Shown piece after piece: positions 46,955 through 55,596 of a stretch of 64,000 bases of DNA. The position numbers and the translations under genes were made by a program. The notes beneath the pieces are model-generated. The model saw nothing but the letters and a program-made list of their open reading frames with translations, made no database searches and was not told the DNA's origin. Source of the stretch: Streptomyces sp. 1331.2 (GTDB taxonomy: Bacteria; Actinomycetota; Actinomycetes; Streptomycetales; Streptomycetaceae); NCBI RefSeq assembly GCF_900199205.1, contig NZ_OBMJ01000001.1, positions 4,219,001-4,283,000 of the forward strand. The letters run 5' to 3'. Within the stretch, counting starts at the first letter, position 1, and each line of letters begins with the position of its first letter.

Positions 46955-48169
46955 ATGAGTGCCGCGCCGCCCGTGCAGCCCGTCCCGTCCCCGCCGGCGC
47001 CCGGCCTGCGGGTCGGGCGGGCCGCGCTGGCCGTCAGCTTCCTGCTCCAGGGAACCACCTTCGCGCTGCTGGTCACCTGCATCCCGGAGATCCAGCGCCG
47101 GTACGGGCTGAGCGACGGGCTGTTGCCGGTCTTCCTGGCCGCGGTGCCGATCCTGGCCGGGGTCGGTTCGATCACCTCCGAGCAGCTGGTGAAGCGCACC
47201 GGCGCGCGGGCCGTGCTGCGGGTGGTCCAGCCCGCCGTCTGCCTCAGCCTCGCGGCCGCCGGGCTGGGCAGCGCCCTGTGGCAACTCGCCCTGGCGCTGG
47301 GCGCGTTCGGCCTGCTGGTGGGTGCGCTGGACGCCAGTATGAACATGCTCGGGGTGGGCCTGCAGCACCGCTACGGCCGCTCGATCATGATCGGCTTCCA
47401 TGCCGCGTTCAGCCTCGGCGGCATCCTCGGCGCGGCCCTCGCCGGCCTCGGTTCGCACTACGACCTCGGGCTGCCGGTGCTGTTCGGTACGGCCGCCGCG
47501 GTGATCGCCCCGCTCGCGGTGCTCACCGGCACGCGATTCGCCGGGCCCGCCGAGCTCGGCGACGCCGTCCGGGAGGCCGCCGAGGCCGCCGCCCGGTCCA
47601 TCCCTTGGCGGCCGCTGCTGCCGCTCTGCCTGGCGATGGCCTTCGCCTACATCGCCGACGCCTCGGTCTCCAACTACAGCGTCAAGTACCTCACCGACGG
47701 CCTGGGCAGCCGGGAGGACCTGGCCAAGCTGTCCTACCTCGGCTACATGGTGGCGATGCTGCTCGGCCGCGCCCTGGGGGACCGCGCGGTGCAGCGCTTC
47801 GGCGCCGTCCCGGTGGTCCGCTCCGGTGCGGCGCTGGCCGCGTTCGGCTTCGGGGTGGCGGCCGTCGCGCCCGCTGCCTGGGCGGGCATCGCCGGGTTCA
47901 CCGTGCTGGGCTTCGGCATCTGCGCGATCATCCCGCAGGTGTTCGCGGCCGGCGGCCGGCTCTTCCCGGCCGACTCGGATGCCGCGGTGGCCCGGCTCAA
48001 CCTCTTCAACTACGTGGGTTTCCTGGTGGGTTCGCCGCTGGTCGGGGCGATCGCCGACGCGAGCTCGTACCGCTGGGCGCTGCTGGCCCCGATGCTGCTG
48101 GTGCTCGCCGTCCTGCCGCTGGCCGACCGCTTCGCCCCGGCGCCCGCGCCTGCCCCCGCCGTCGCGTGA
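46955..48169 (+). CDS. MFS transporter (fucose-permease/YbjJ-like, 12 TM)
   Basis: A 404-aa polytopic membrane protein with about 12 hydrophobic segments. It has ALDASMNMLGVGLQHRYGRS and GFHAAFSLGGILGAALAG between helices 4 and 6, the pattern of the YbjJ/fucose-permease-like MFS branch. The second half has SYLGYMVAMLLGRALGDRAV (motif A-like). ATG at 46955 has GGAGG 6 nt upstream. The substrate is unknown. It shares a strong bidirectional terminator with the convergent secreted-protein gene. Confidence 0.9.
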   Translation: MSAAPPVQPVPSPPAPGLRVGRAALAVSFLLQGTTFALLVTCIPEIQRRYGLSDGLLPVFLAAVPILAGVGSITSEQLVKRTGARAVLRVVQPAVCLSLAAAGLGSALWQLALALGAFGLLVGALDASMNMLGVGLQHRYGRSIMIGFHAAFSLGGILGAALAGLGSHYDLGLPVLFGTAAAVIAPLAVLTGTRFAGPAELGDAVREAAEAAARSIPWRPLLPLCLAMAFAYIADASVSNYSVKYLTDGLGSREDLAKLSYLGYMVAMLLGRALGDRAVQRFGAVPVVRSGAALAAFGFGVAAVAPAAWAGIAGFTVLGFGICAIIPQVFAAGGRLFPADSDAAVARLNLFNYVGFLVGSPLVGAIADASSYRWALLAPMLLVLAVLPLADRFAPAPAPAPAVA

Positions 48170-48183
48170 CGGCGGGGGCAGGC
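48148..48183. terminator. Bidirectional terminator overlapping the MFS stop codon
   Basis: A perfect 16-bp stem (48148-48163 with 48168-48183) has a GCGT loop. The TGA stop (48167-48169) is inside the hairpin. It separates convergent genes. Confidence 0.85.
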
Positions 48184-48209
48184 GGCTGGAGCGGTCGGCG
48201 GGACGGGGG

Positions 48210-48734
48210 TCAGCTGATCACGGTCTGCAGCTCGGGCAGGCCGTTGGCCCACAGCTGGTCCTTGGTGGTGGACTGCCCGCCCACCTGGCCGAACTCGTAG
48301 TAGACGTACGGCGCCCAGTTCAGCGTGTACGGTCCGGCGCCCCAGGTCGGGGTCGCGGTGACCTGGACGGTCAGCGTGACGGTACGGCTGGCTCCGGGGG
48401 CGATCGGCGCAGTGAAGTGGAAGGCGGCGTTGTTGCCGTTCACCGAGCAGTCGGTGGAGTCGCCGGCGCAGCTGAGCACGTTGAAGGCGCCGGCCTGCTG
48501 GTTGGCCGGCCAGATCGGCTGGATGAACTCGTAGGCGAAGTAGATGTCGCTGCTCTCGGTGTTGGCGAGGGTCAGCGTCAGGGTCAGTTGGTCACCGGGT
48601 GCCGCCGTCGACTTGTTGACGGCGAAGGTGGTGCCACTGACCGCGGCGGAGGCCGGCTGGGCGGCAAAGACCATGCCAAGTCCCAGTAATGCAGCGAGAA
48701 TTACCCCGAGGCGTTGCACGCTGAATGGCTTCAT
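48210..48734 (-). CDS. Small secreted beta-rich protein
   Basis: 174 aa with a Sec signal peptide (QRLGVILAALLGLGMVFAA, cleavage ASA-AV). The mature ~140-residue domain is Ig/DUF11-like: SGTTFAVNKSTAAPGDQLTL, then TLTLANTESSDIYFAYEF, two Cys (SCAGDSTDCSV), and GASRTVTLTVQVTATP. No enzyme motif. ATG 48734 (MKPFSVQ) has TATCCT 7 nt upstream and no Shine-Dalgarno, so it is probably leaderless. Confidence 0.8.
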   Translation of the reverse strand: MKPFSVQRLGVILAALLGLGMVFAAQPASAAVSGTTFAVNKSTAAPGDQLTLTLTLANTESSDIYFAYEFIQPIWPANQQAGAFNVLSCAGDSTDCSVNGNNAAFHFTAPIAPGASRTVTLTVQVTATPTWGAGPYTLNWAPYVYYEFGQVGGQSTTKDQLWANGLPELQTVIS

Positions 48735-48819
48735 GGCGGAGAGGATAGGGAGCCGTGAAGATTTTGTCTGCACCGCCTCGGTGCCGACCGCCCCACCGCC
48801 ACCCGCTACGGTGGAGGCC

Positions 48820-50016
48820 ATGCCCGAAGCCGAGCGTGACACCCCCTGCGGCCTGCACCTCTTCTGGGACGAGGCCGTCACCGCCTACGACTTCGGCCCC
48901 GGCCACCCGATGGACCCGACCCGGTTGGCCCTCACCATGCGCCTGGTCGAGGCCCTCGGCCTGAACGCCGGCCCCGGGGTGACCGTCCGCTCCGCGCCGC
49001 CCGCCGGCGACTCCACCCTCCGGCTGGTGCACACCGGGGAGTACGTCGAGGCGGTCAGGCACGCCGCCGCCCACCCCGAGCTGTCCGACCCCCGGCACGG
49101 GCTCGGCACCGAAGACAACTGGTCCTTCCCCGCGATCCATTCGGCCTCCGCGCTGATCGCCGGCCAGTCCGTGGCCGCCGCCGAGGCCGTCTGGCGCGGC
49201 GAGACCCCGCACGCCGTCAACTTCGCCGGCGGACTGCACCACGCGATGCCCGCCAAGGCCTCCGGCTTCTGCGTCTACAACGACCCGGCGCTGGCCGTCG
49301 CCCGGCTGCTCGAACTCGGCGCCGAACGGGTCGCCTACGTCGACGTGGACGTCCACCACGGCGACGGCGTCCAGGAGGCCTTCTGGAACGACCCGCGGGT
49401 GCTCACGGTCTCGCTGCACGAACACCCCGCCACGCTCTTCCCGCAGACCGGCTGGCCCACCGAGACCGGCGGCCCGGACGCCCCCGGATCCGCCGCCAAC
49501 CTGCCGCTGCCGGCCGGCACCGGCGACGCCGGCTGGCTGCGCGCCTTCCACGCCCTGGTGCCCGAACTGCTGGACGCCTTCCGGCCACAGGTCCTGGTCA
49601 CCCAGCACGGCGCGGACACCCACCTGGAGGACCCGCTCGCCCACCTCGCCGTCACCGTCGACGCCCAGCGGCTGATCGCCGAGGAGCTGCACGACCTGGC
49701 CCACCGTCACGCCGACGGCCGCTGGGTGGCCACCGGCGGGGGCGGCTACGCCGTGGTGGACGTCGTCCCGCGCAGCTGGACCCACCTGGTCGCCACCGCC
49801 GCCGGCCGGCCCGTCGACCCGGCCACCGAGACCCCCGAGCCCTGGCGCGCCGAGGTCTACCGCCGCACCCGCCGCCCGGCCCCGCTCCGGATGACCGACG
49901 GCGCCCGCCCGGCCTGGCGCGACTTCGACGCGGGTTACGATCCGGCCGACCGGCTCGATCAGGCCATCCTCGCCGCCCGCCGCGCGGTCTTCCCCCACCA
50001 CGGCCTGCTGGCCTGA
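48820..50016 (+). CDS. acuC: AcuC-type class I deacetylase
   Basis: A zinc hydrolase of the histone deacetylase superfamily, probably removing acyl groups from lysines of acetyl-CoA synthetase or other proteins. Active-site signatures are visible: HHAMPAKASGFCVYND, VAYVDVDVHHGDGVQEAFW (metal ligands), TVSLHEHPATLFP, and VTQHGADTHLEDPLAHL, then ATGGGGYAVVDVVPRSW. 398 aa. ATG at 48820; GGAGG ends only 2 nt before it, while TACGGT is 7 nt upstream, so a leaderless start is plausible. Confidence 0.93.
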   Translation: MPEAERDTPCGLHLFWDEAVTAYDFGPGHPMDPTRLALTMRLVEALGLNAGPGVTVRSAPPAGDSTLRLVHTGEYVEAVRHAAAHPELSDPRHGLGTEDNWSFPAIHSASALIAGQSVAAAEAVWRGETPHAVNFAGGLHHAMPAKASGFCVYNDPALAVARLLELGAERVAYVDVDVHHGDGVQEAFWNDPRVLTVSLHEHPATLFPQTGWPTETGGPDAPGSAANLPLPAGTGDAGWLRAFHALVPELLDAFRPQVLVTQHGADTHLEDPLAHLAVTVDAQRLIAEELHDLAHRHADGRWVATGGGGYAVVDVVPRSWTHLVATAAGRPVDPATETPEPWRAEVYRRTRRPAPLRMTDGARPAWRDFDAGYDPADRLDQAILAARRAVFPHHGLLA

Positions 50017-50235
50017 ACCCGCCGCCCGCAGCACGGGCCCGCCGGGCGGTGCGTACGGAGACCCGTCCGATCCGCCGAGCGGCTACGTACTGCAACAGGC
50101 CTATCTCTCACCGTACGAGGACTGCACTTCCCCTCTTCCCACTGGTACCACCCATAACTACTCTGGGGATACACGTGTGCCGGTGGAGTCACCGGAGGGG
50201 AAGCCGGTGCCTTGCACACGGGTAAGGGTCGGGTG

Positions 50236-50451
50236 ATGGTCATGAGTTCCGTGGAGCGTCCCCTGCAGGAAGTCGTCTTCCTGACCGTGGCGGAGGTCGC
50301 CGCGGTCATGCGGGTGTCCAAGATGACGGTGTACCGCCTGGTGCACAGCGGAGAGCTGCCGGCCATCCGGGTCGGACGGTCCTTCCGGGTGCCCCAGCAG
50401 GCGGTGCACGAGTACCTCAAGGAGTCGTACGTGCGGCTTGAGAGCGCGTAG
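50236..50451 (+). CDS. Excisionase-family (MerR-like) helix-turn-helix DNA-binding protein
   Basis: A 71-aa protein consisting of one winged HTH: VVFLTVAEVAAVMRVSKMTV, then YRLVHSGELPAIRVGRSFRV, then a PQQAVHEYLKESYV helix. Highly conserved in Streptomyces next to the bS22 gene (SCO3328-type from memory), and distinct in sequence from BldC. Starts at ATG 50236, 50242 or TTG 50212 are all possible; AAGGG about 11 nt before 50236 favours that or 50242. The promoter region upstream (50090-50210) is AT-richer than average. Confidence 0.88.
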   Translation: MVMSSVERPLQEVVFLTVAEVAAVMRVSKMTVYRLVHSGELPAIRVGRSFRVPQQAVHEYLKESYVRLESA

Positions 50452-50640
50452 GCCCCGGGTCGGCGGGGCCCGGCCCGCAGCCGCGGACCGGCCCCGTTCG
50501 CCCCGGATTTCCCGCGAGTTTCCCGGCAACGGGGAGCACGATTACGGCCCCGGCCCGGCGGACGGTAGGCTAGGCCCTCACGTCAGTCGTATGGACTCCG
50601 TCTCTCACGGACGAGAGTCTCAGTGAGCGAGGGTTGTTCC

Positions 50641-50739
50641 GTGGGCTCTGTCATCAAGAAGCGTCGCAAGCGTATGGCCAAGAAGAAGCACCGCAAGCTT
50701 CTCAAGCGCACTCGCGTTCAGCGTCGCAACAAGAAGTAA
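50641..50739 (+). CDS. Ribosomal protein bS22 (AURKAIP1/COX24-domain, 32 residues)
   Basis: GTG-initiated frame [20 protein letters not shown], ending [11 protein letters not shown], then TAA at 50737-50739. This tiny, extremely basic protein is the actinobacterial small-subunit protein bS22 seen in mycobacterial ribosome structures, related to mitochondrial mS38/AURKAIP1. GAGGG lies about 10 nt upstream. The codons are less GC-biased than in neighbours (AAG, CGT), typical of highly expressed ribosomal genes. Too short for most gene finders. Confidence 0.95.
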   Translation: MGSVIKKRRKRMAKKKHRKLLKRTRVQRRNKK

Positions 50740-50890
50740 GCGCCCCCGGCCGCGCCCCGCGCGCCCAGCGCTTTCACCGCCCGTCCCGGCCCCTGCGGCC
50801 CGGGGCGGGCGGTGTCGTTTCACGGCCCGGCGCGGCGGCGCGGTACGGTGCACGCAGTCCGCTCGGGTCGAGGGAATGGGGTGCAGCACC

Positions 50891-52012
50891 GTGGGCGTGG
50901 TCGTGCTCGTCACCGGCGTGGCACGCCATCTCGGTGCCCGCTTCGCCGCCGAGGTCCGCCGCCTCCCCGGCGTGGACCTGGTCGTCGGCGTGGACGTGCA
51001 GCCGCCCCGGCTGCCGGCCGAGGAGTCCGCAGGGGAGTTCGCGGGCCCGGCCGCCCCGTACCGCTTCCACCAGCTCGACCTGCGCCGCCCGGCACTCTCC
51101 CGGGTGCTCGCCGAGCACCGGGTGGACACCGTCGTGCACCTCAGCGTCAGCGCCACCGGCCTGGGCTCCACCAACCGCTCCGCGGTGAAGGAATCCAACG
51201 TCATCGGCACCATGCAGCTGCTCGGCGCCTGCCAGAAGGCCCCCGGGGTGCGCCGGCTGGTGGTGAAGTCCACCACCGGCGTGTACGGATCCGCGCCCCG
51301 CGACCCGGCCGTGTTCAGCGAGCGGATCCAGCCGAAGGACCCGCCCGGCGGGGGCTTCGCCAAGGACGCCGCCGAGGTCGAGGGCTACGTCCGCGGCTTC
51401 GCCCGGCGCCGTCCGGACGTCGCCGTGACGGTGCTGCGCTTCGCCAACATCGTCGGCCCGAACGCGGACACCCCGCTCAGCGAGTACTTCGCGCTGCCGG
51501 TGCTGCCGACCGTCCTCGGCTACGACCCGCGGCTGCAGTTCGTGCACGAGGACGACGCCGTCGCCGTGCTCTGCCGGGCCGCCGTCGAGCCCGAGCCGGG
51601 CACCGTCAACACCGGGACCTTCAACGTGGCGGGGGAGGGCGTCCTGCTGCTCTCCCAGTGCGCCCGCCGGCTCGGCCGGCCCACCCTGCCGCTGCTGCTG
51701 CCCGCCGTCAGTTGGATGGCCGTGCTGGCCCGGCAGACCCGGCTGGTCGACGTCTCCCCGGAGCAGCTGCGACTGCTCACCCACGGCCGGGTGGTGGACA
51801 CCACCCGGCTGCGCGAGACCTTCGGCTACCGCCCGGCGTTCACCACCCCGCAGGCCTTCGCCGACTTCGCCGCCGCCCAGGGGCCGGGCCTGTTGCCGCC
51901 CGAGCGGCTGGCCGCCGTCACCGACCGGCTGAGCGCCCTGCTCGGCCCGGAAGGGGCGGACCCCGCCGCACCGGGCGCCGTACCGAACCGCCCCCGCCGA
52001 CCGAGGAGCTGA
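50891..52012 (+). CDS. NAD-dependent epimerase/dehydratase (extended SDR)
   Basis: Rossmann start VVVLVTGVARHLGARFAAEV (TGxxxxxGxx form) and HLSVSATGLGSTNRSAVKES. KSTTGVYGSAPRDPA occupies the active-site Ser region, but the usual YxxxK is not obvious, so it may be an atypical SDR. Then FANIVGPNADTPLSEYF and FVHEDDAVAVL. The C-terminus is Pro/Arg-rich. GTG at 50891 (VGVVVLVTG) fits homologues; ATG 50876 is 5 codons upstream with a poorly spaced Shine-Dalgarno. The stop is 8 bp before the acyltransferase start, so the two form an operon; a role in lipid or envelope synthesis is inference. Confidence 0.85.
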   Translation: MGVVVLVTGVARHLGARFAAEVRRLPGVDLVVGVDVQPPRLPAEESAGEFAGPAAPYRFHQLDLRRPALSRVLAEHRVDTVVHLSVSATGLGSTNRSAVKESNVIGTMQLLGACQKAPGVRRLVVKSTTGVYGSAPRDPAVFSERIQPKDPPGGGFAKDAAEVEGYVRGFARRRPDVAVTVLRFANIVGPNADTPLSEYFALPVLPTVLGYDPRLQFVHEDDAVAVLCRAAVEPEPGTVNTGTFNVAGEGVLLLSQCARRLGRPTLPLLLPAVSWMAVLARQTRLVDVSPEQLRLLTHGRVVDTTRLRETFGYRPAFTTPQAFADFAAAQGPGLLPPERLAAVTDRLSALLGPEGADPAAPGAVPNRPRRPRS

Positions 52013-52019
52013 ACCCGCG

Positions 52020-53027
52020 ATGAGTGCCGCAGCCGAGAACGCACCGGGCGAGGCCAAGGTCATCCCGATCGAGTCCGCCCCCAGCTACAGCTCCCCCGAG
52101 AGTCCCGGGCTGGCCGACCGGCTGGCCGGGGCGGTCGGCGGGGCACTGTCCGGGCCGCTCGGCCCGGCCGCCACCCGGCTGCTCGGCAAGGGCTGGGAGG
52201 GCCGCGCGGCCGAGCGGCTGGCCTTCCTGCGCCGCCGGGTCACCGGCGACTACGAGGTGGACGAGTTCGGCTTCGACCGGGAGCTCACCGAGGAGGTGCT
52301 GCTCTCGCTGCTGCGCCCGCTGGCCGAGAAGTACTTCCGGATCGACGTCCAGGGCGTGGAGAACATCCCGGCCGAGGGCGGCGTGCTGATCGTCGCCAAC
52401 CACTCCGGGACGATCCCGCTGGACGCGCTGATGACCCAGGTGGTCATCCACGACCACCACCCGAACCGGCGCCACCTGCGGATGCTCGCCGCCGACCTGG
52501 TCTTCGTACTGCCCGGCATCAACGAGCTGGCCCGCAAGGCCGGCCACACGCTGGCCTGCAACGAGGACGCGCAGGCGCTGCTGGAGCGCGGCGAGGTGGT
52601 CGGGGTCTGGCCGGAGGGCTTCAAGGGCATCGGCAAGCCGTTCTCCGAGCGCTACAAGCTCCAGCGCTTCGGCCGCGGCGGCTTCGTGGCCTCGGCGCTG
52701 CGGGCGAAGGTGCCGATCGTGCCCTGCTCGATCGTCGGGGCGGAGGAGACCTACCCGATGGTCGGCAACGTGAAGACGCTGGCCCGGCTGCTGGGCCTGC
52801 CGTACGTGCCGATCACCCCGACCTTCCCCTGGCTGGGGCCGCTCGGGGTGCTGCCGCTGCCGACCAAGTGGACGATCCGCTTCGGCGAGCCGATCGCCAC
52901 CGACGGGTACCCGGCGGAGGCGGCGGACGATCCGATGCTGGTCTTCGACCTGGCCGACGAGGTGCGCGAGACCATCCAGCACTCGCTGTACCAGCTGCTG
53001 GTGCAGCGGCGCTCGGTCTTCTTCTGA
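52020..53027 (+). CDS. Lysophospholipid acyltransferase-like protein (PlsC family)
   Basis: The 335-aa acyltransferase has HX4D-type motif VANHSGTIPLDALM, the acceptor motif GVWPEGFKGIGKPFSERYKL, and VPIVPCSIVGAEETYP. A glycine-rich N-terminus (GAVGGALSGPLGPAATRLLG) may sit at the membrane. It probably acylates a glycerolipid or a related alcohol at the inner membrane face. ATG at 52020, 8 bp after the epimerase stop, so translation is likely coupled; ends at a strong terminator. Confidence 0.9.
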   Translation: MSAAAENAPGEAKVIPIESAPSYSSPESPGLADRLAGAVGGALSGPLGPAATRLLGKGWEGRAAERLAFLRRRVTGDYEVDEFGFDRELTEEVLLSLLRPLAEKYFRIDVQGVENIPAEGGVLIVANHSGTIPLDALMTQVVIHDHHPNRRHLRMLAADLVFVLPGINELARKAGHTLACNEDAQALLERGEVVGVWPEGFKGIGKPFSERYKLQRFGRGGFVASALRAKVPIVPCSIVGAEETYPMVGNVKTLARLLGLPYVPITPTFPWLGPLGVLPLPTKWTIRFGEPIATDGYPAEAADDPMLVFDLADEVRETIQHSLYQLLVQRRSVFF

Positions 53028-53104
53028 CCCCCGGCCCCCGGCCCTGCGCTCCTGCCGACCCGGCTCCTCCGGAACGGCCGGCTTCCGGAACGGCCGGCCA
53101 CGCA

Positions 53105-53144
53105 GCGGGGGCCCGGCGGATATCGCACTCCGCCGGGCCCCCGC
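53105..53144. terminator. Bidirectional terminator between the acyltransferase gene and rsbN
   Basis: A perfect 16-bp stem (53105-53120 with 53129-53144, arm GCGGGGGCCCGGCGGA) has an 8-nt loop, between convergent genes. Confidence 0.88.
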
Positions 53145-53154
53145 AGTCCTGACG

Positions 53155-54447
53155 TCAGCCGCCGAGGATTCGCAGCCCGGGCAGCAGGCCCGGGACCAGC
53201 GGGGGAACCTCGACACCCTGCTGACGGGCCGCGTCCGGGACGCCGGGCGTGCCGGACGGCTGGGGCGCCTGCGACGGGGCCGCGTCGGCGCTCGGCGCGG
53301 GCTTGGCACCGGTGAGCCCGCTGGTGAGGTCGCCGACCAGCCCGTTGACGGCGTCCGGGGCGCTGGTGGGCAGGGTGCTCGGCAGGCCGCCGCCCTTGCC
53401 GCTGCCGCCCGTCGCGCCGGCGCCGGGGTTGGCCGGGGCCACGCCGCCGCCGGGGCGGCTGCCGCCGGTCGCTCCGCCGGAGACCTGGTCGCCCGGAGCG
53501 GCGCCGGTGCCGTTCGCCGGGGCACCGGCGGAGGAGCCGCCGGTCGGGTCGGCCGAGCCGTCGCCCGCTCCGGGGCCGCCCGTGCCACCGCTCTTGGCGG
53601 GGGACTGGGCCAGCCGCAGGGGCGCGACGTCCTCGCTTATGTCGTCGAAGAGCTGGTTCACCAGGCTGGCCTGCCGGGTCAGTTGGACGGGCAGCCTGCC
53701 CTGCAGCTCGGTCCAGCGGCCGTCCTCGTCGTGGGCGAAGCCGGCCAGCGCGCGCATCGGGTCCAGCGAGCCGTTGCTGCGGTAGACCGAGCGCAGCAGC
53801 TCGCGGCCCCTGAGGGCGTCGGCGTGCATGTCGTCCAGGGCGTGGCGGACCTGCTCGACCGTGTCCGGGCTGAGCCCGCCGGCCGGGCCGGTGCGGCCGA
53901 CCAGGACCTTGGCCTCGTCGAGCCGGGTGGCGGCGTTGTCGAGCAGCAGTTCACCGCGCTCGGAGTCGGAGCCCGCGAAGTCGAGACGGAGCCCTTCGAG
54001 GCCGCGCTTGAGCCCGTACAGCGTGTCCCCGGGGAGGGCGTTGGAACTCGCGGCGGCAGCGCCGGCCAGGCTGCCGACGGCCAGCCCGGCGACGAGCCCG
54101 CCGATCGCGAACCGGCGGCTCCAGCGGCCGCGTGGCGCCGTCCGGATCGCCCGGTGGCGGCGTTGGCGGGGCACCGCGGCGCCCGGCCCGCCGGCGAAGG
54201 CCTGCTCGAAGGCGGCCATCAGCTGGGCGCGTTGGACCGTTCGGACCTCACGGTCCAGCTCCGGCCCGGGCAGCGCCCCCAGTGTGTCGGTCAGGCCGAC
54301 CAGTTCGGCCATCGCGGCCGAACCGGCCTTGGTGTCACCGGTGTTGGCCGATTCCGCGTTGGCCGCAGGGCGTTGCTCCGCCTGGTGGGCCTCCAGCGCC
54401 TCGGCGAAGGCCTTCGCCCGCCGGTGCTCCAGCACGTTTGCCGTCAC
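53155..54447 (-). CDS. rsbN: RsbN-type membrane anti-sigma factor of BldN (DUF5667)
   Basis: The gene directly downstream of bldN. In Streptomyces this position encodes RsbN, which holds sigma BldN at the membrane. Layout of the 430-aa product: a cytoplasmic N-terminus of ~110 residues (VTANVLEHRRAKAFAEALEA) that would bind sigma, one helix (IGGLVAGLAVGSLAGAAAAS), then an extracytoplasmic DUF5667 helical region (ALPGDTLYGLKRGLEGLRL) and a Pro/Gly-rich tail. GTG at 54447 has GGGAGG 8 nt upstream; GTG 54456 is too close to it. The 270-bp gap to bldN carries a candidate BldN-dependent promoter. Confidence 0.85.
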   Translation of the reverse strand: MTANVLEHRRAKAFAEALEAHQAEQRPAANAESANTGDTKAGSAAMAELVGLTDTLGALPGPELDREVRTVQRAQLMAAFEQAFAGGPGAAVPRQRRHRAIRTAPRGRWSRRFAIGGLVAGLAVGSLAGAAAASSNALPGDTLYGLKRGLEGLRLDFAGSDSERGELLLDNAATRLDEAKVLVGRTGPAGGLSPDTVEQVRHALDDMHADALRGRELLRSVYRSNGSLDPMRALAGFAHDEDGRWTELQGRLPVQLTRQASLVNQLFDDISEDVAPLRLAQSPAKSGGTGGPGAGDGSADPTGGSSAGAPANGTGAAPGDQVSGGATGGSRPGGGVAPANPGAGATGGSGKGGGLPSTLPTSAPDAVNGLVGDLTSGLTGAKPAPSADAAPSQAPQPSGTPGVPDAARQQGVEVPPLVPGLLPGLRILGG

Positions 54448-54582
54448 GGGCCACACCTCCCTTCGTCGTTGTCGACACCCCGGCCTGCCGGACGGTTGCC
54501 CCGGCGGGCCAAAGCCACTCCATCGGGTGATAGGTCACAATTCGACTTGACCGTATGCCTGGTGGGGGCTTGCACGTTGGCC

Positions 54583-54608
54583 AACGATCGGTGGGGGCGG
54601 TCGGTTAC
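54583..54608 (-). promoter_or_regulatory. Candidate sigma BldN promoter of rsbN
   Basis: On the minus strand GTAACC (54608-54603), a 16-nt spacer and CGTT (54586-54583) fit the BldN promoter pattern (GTAAC, 16-17, CGTT) recalled from chaplin and rsbN promoters. A start near 54575 would leave a ~130-nt leader before rsbN. Confidence 0.55.
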
Positions 54609-54717
54609 GCACGGCTGATCATCGGACCGACCGTTCACCCTGACGTGTCGGTCGGATGCGGACGGTGACGTCCGACCGGGCCGCCCGGCGGGTATCTCCC
54701 CTTCGGTCACGGCCGGC

Positions 54718-55596
54718 TCACCGCGCGTCGGGCGGGAGCAGCCGGGCCAGGGTGCGCACGGCGCGGTACTGGAGGGTCTTGATGGCGCCCTCGTTCTTGC
54801 CCATGATCCGCGCCGTCTCGGCCACCGAGAGCCCTTGCAGGAAGCGCAGGGTGACGCACTCCTGCTGCTGCGGGTTGAGCCGCCGGACGGCGTCCAGCAG
54901 GGCGGCGTTGGAGAGCGACTCCAGCACCGACTCCTCCGGGCTGCGCTCGCACTCGTTGGAGTCGAGCATCTCGCCGGTGGTGACCTCCAGCCGGAAGCGG
55001 CTGGACTTGAAGTGGTCGGCGACCAGGTTGCGGGCGATGGTGACCAGCCAGGCGCCGAAGTCGCGGCCCTGCCAGGTGAAGGTGCCGATCCGGCGCAGCG
55101 CGCGCAGGAAGGTCTCGCTGGTGAGGTCCTCGGCGGTGGCCCGGCTGCCGACCCGGTAGTAGATGTAGCGGTAGACGGTGTCCGCGTAGTGGTCGTAGAG
55201 CCGCCCGAAGGCCTCGCTCTCGCCGGCCTGGGCCCGCTCCACCAGCTCCATGATCGGGTTGTGCTCGGTCTCGTAGCCGGGGCCGGCCGCCGTCCGGGAG
55301 CGGCCGCGGCCGACGCCGGTGGTGCCGGTGCGGCTGCGCGAGCCGGTGCCGGCCGAGCCGGCGGCGGTGGTGCGCAGCGCCAGGCCGGCGCCGTGCGGGT
55401 GGCCGAACGATCCTCCGGCGGGCGCGAGTTGGGGCGAGGCGGCGAGCTGGCTGCGGAGCAGGCTGCGCAGCAGGTCCAGGCCGGTGGAGATCTGCCGCTC
55501 GGCGGTCGGTCGGCCGCGGTGGCCGGTGCGGGGGCGCAGGGGCGCGGACGACGGGCGGGAGGGTGCAGGCGCGTCGTTCCGGACGGGTGGGTACAC
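54718..55596 (-). CDS. bldN: ECF-type developmental sigma factor BldN (pro-sigma)
   Basis: The sigma factor that switches on chaplin, rodlin and bldM genes for aerial growth. Region 2 (MELVERAQAGESEAFGRLYD, HYADTVYRYIYYRV, AEDLTSETFLRALRRIGTFT) and region 4 (LNPQQQECVTLRFLQGLSVA, GAIKTLQYRAVRTLARLLP) match S. coelicolor BldN almost residue for residue from memory. The N-terminal ~110 residues are an extension, unusual for ECF sigmas, that is proteolytically removed in the S. coelicolor protein. Here it shares only MYP with that prosequence and is Ser/Thr/Gly/Arg-rich. GTG at 55596 has GGGAG upstream. rsbN follows. Confidence 0.93.
   Translation of the reverse strand: MYPPVRNDAPAPSRPSSAPLRPRTGHRGRPTAERQISTGLDLLRSLLRSQLAASPQLAPAGGSFGHPHGAGLALRTTAAGSAGTGSRSRTGTTGVGRGRSRTAAGPGYETEHNPIMELVERAQAGESEAFGRLYDHYADTVYRYIYYRVGSRATAEDLTSETFLRALRRIGTFTWQGRDFGAWLVTIARNLVADHFKSSRFRLEVTTGEMLDSNECERSPEESVLESLSNAALLDAVRRLNPQQQECVTLRFLQGLSVAETARIMGKNEGAIKTLQYRAVRTLARLLPPDAR

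Noticed and set aside
50236..50451. Phage excisionase or integrated element
   Set aside because: The HTH belongs to the excisionase-like fold, but no integrase, attachment repeats or phage genes are nearby, and the gene is in a conserved chromosomal context.
53782..53793. Extra copy of array element B (GTAGACCGAGCG)
   Set aside because: Only 12 bases match, the rest of the element is absent, and it lies inside the coding sequence of rsbN.
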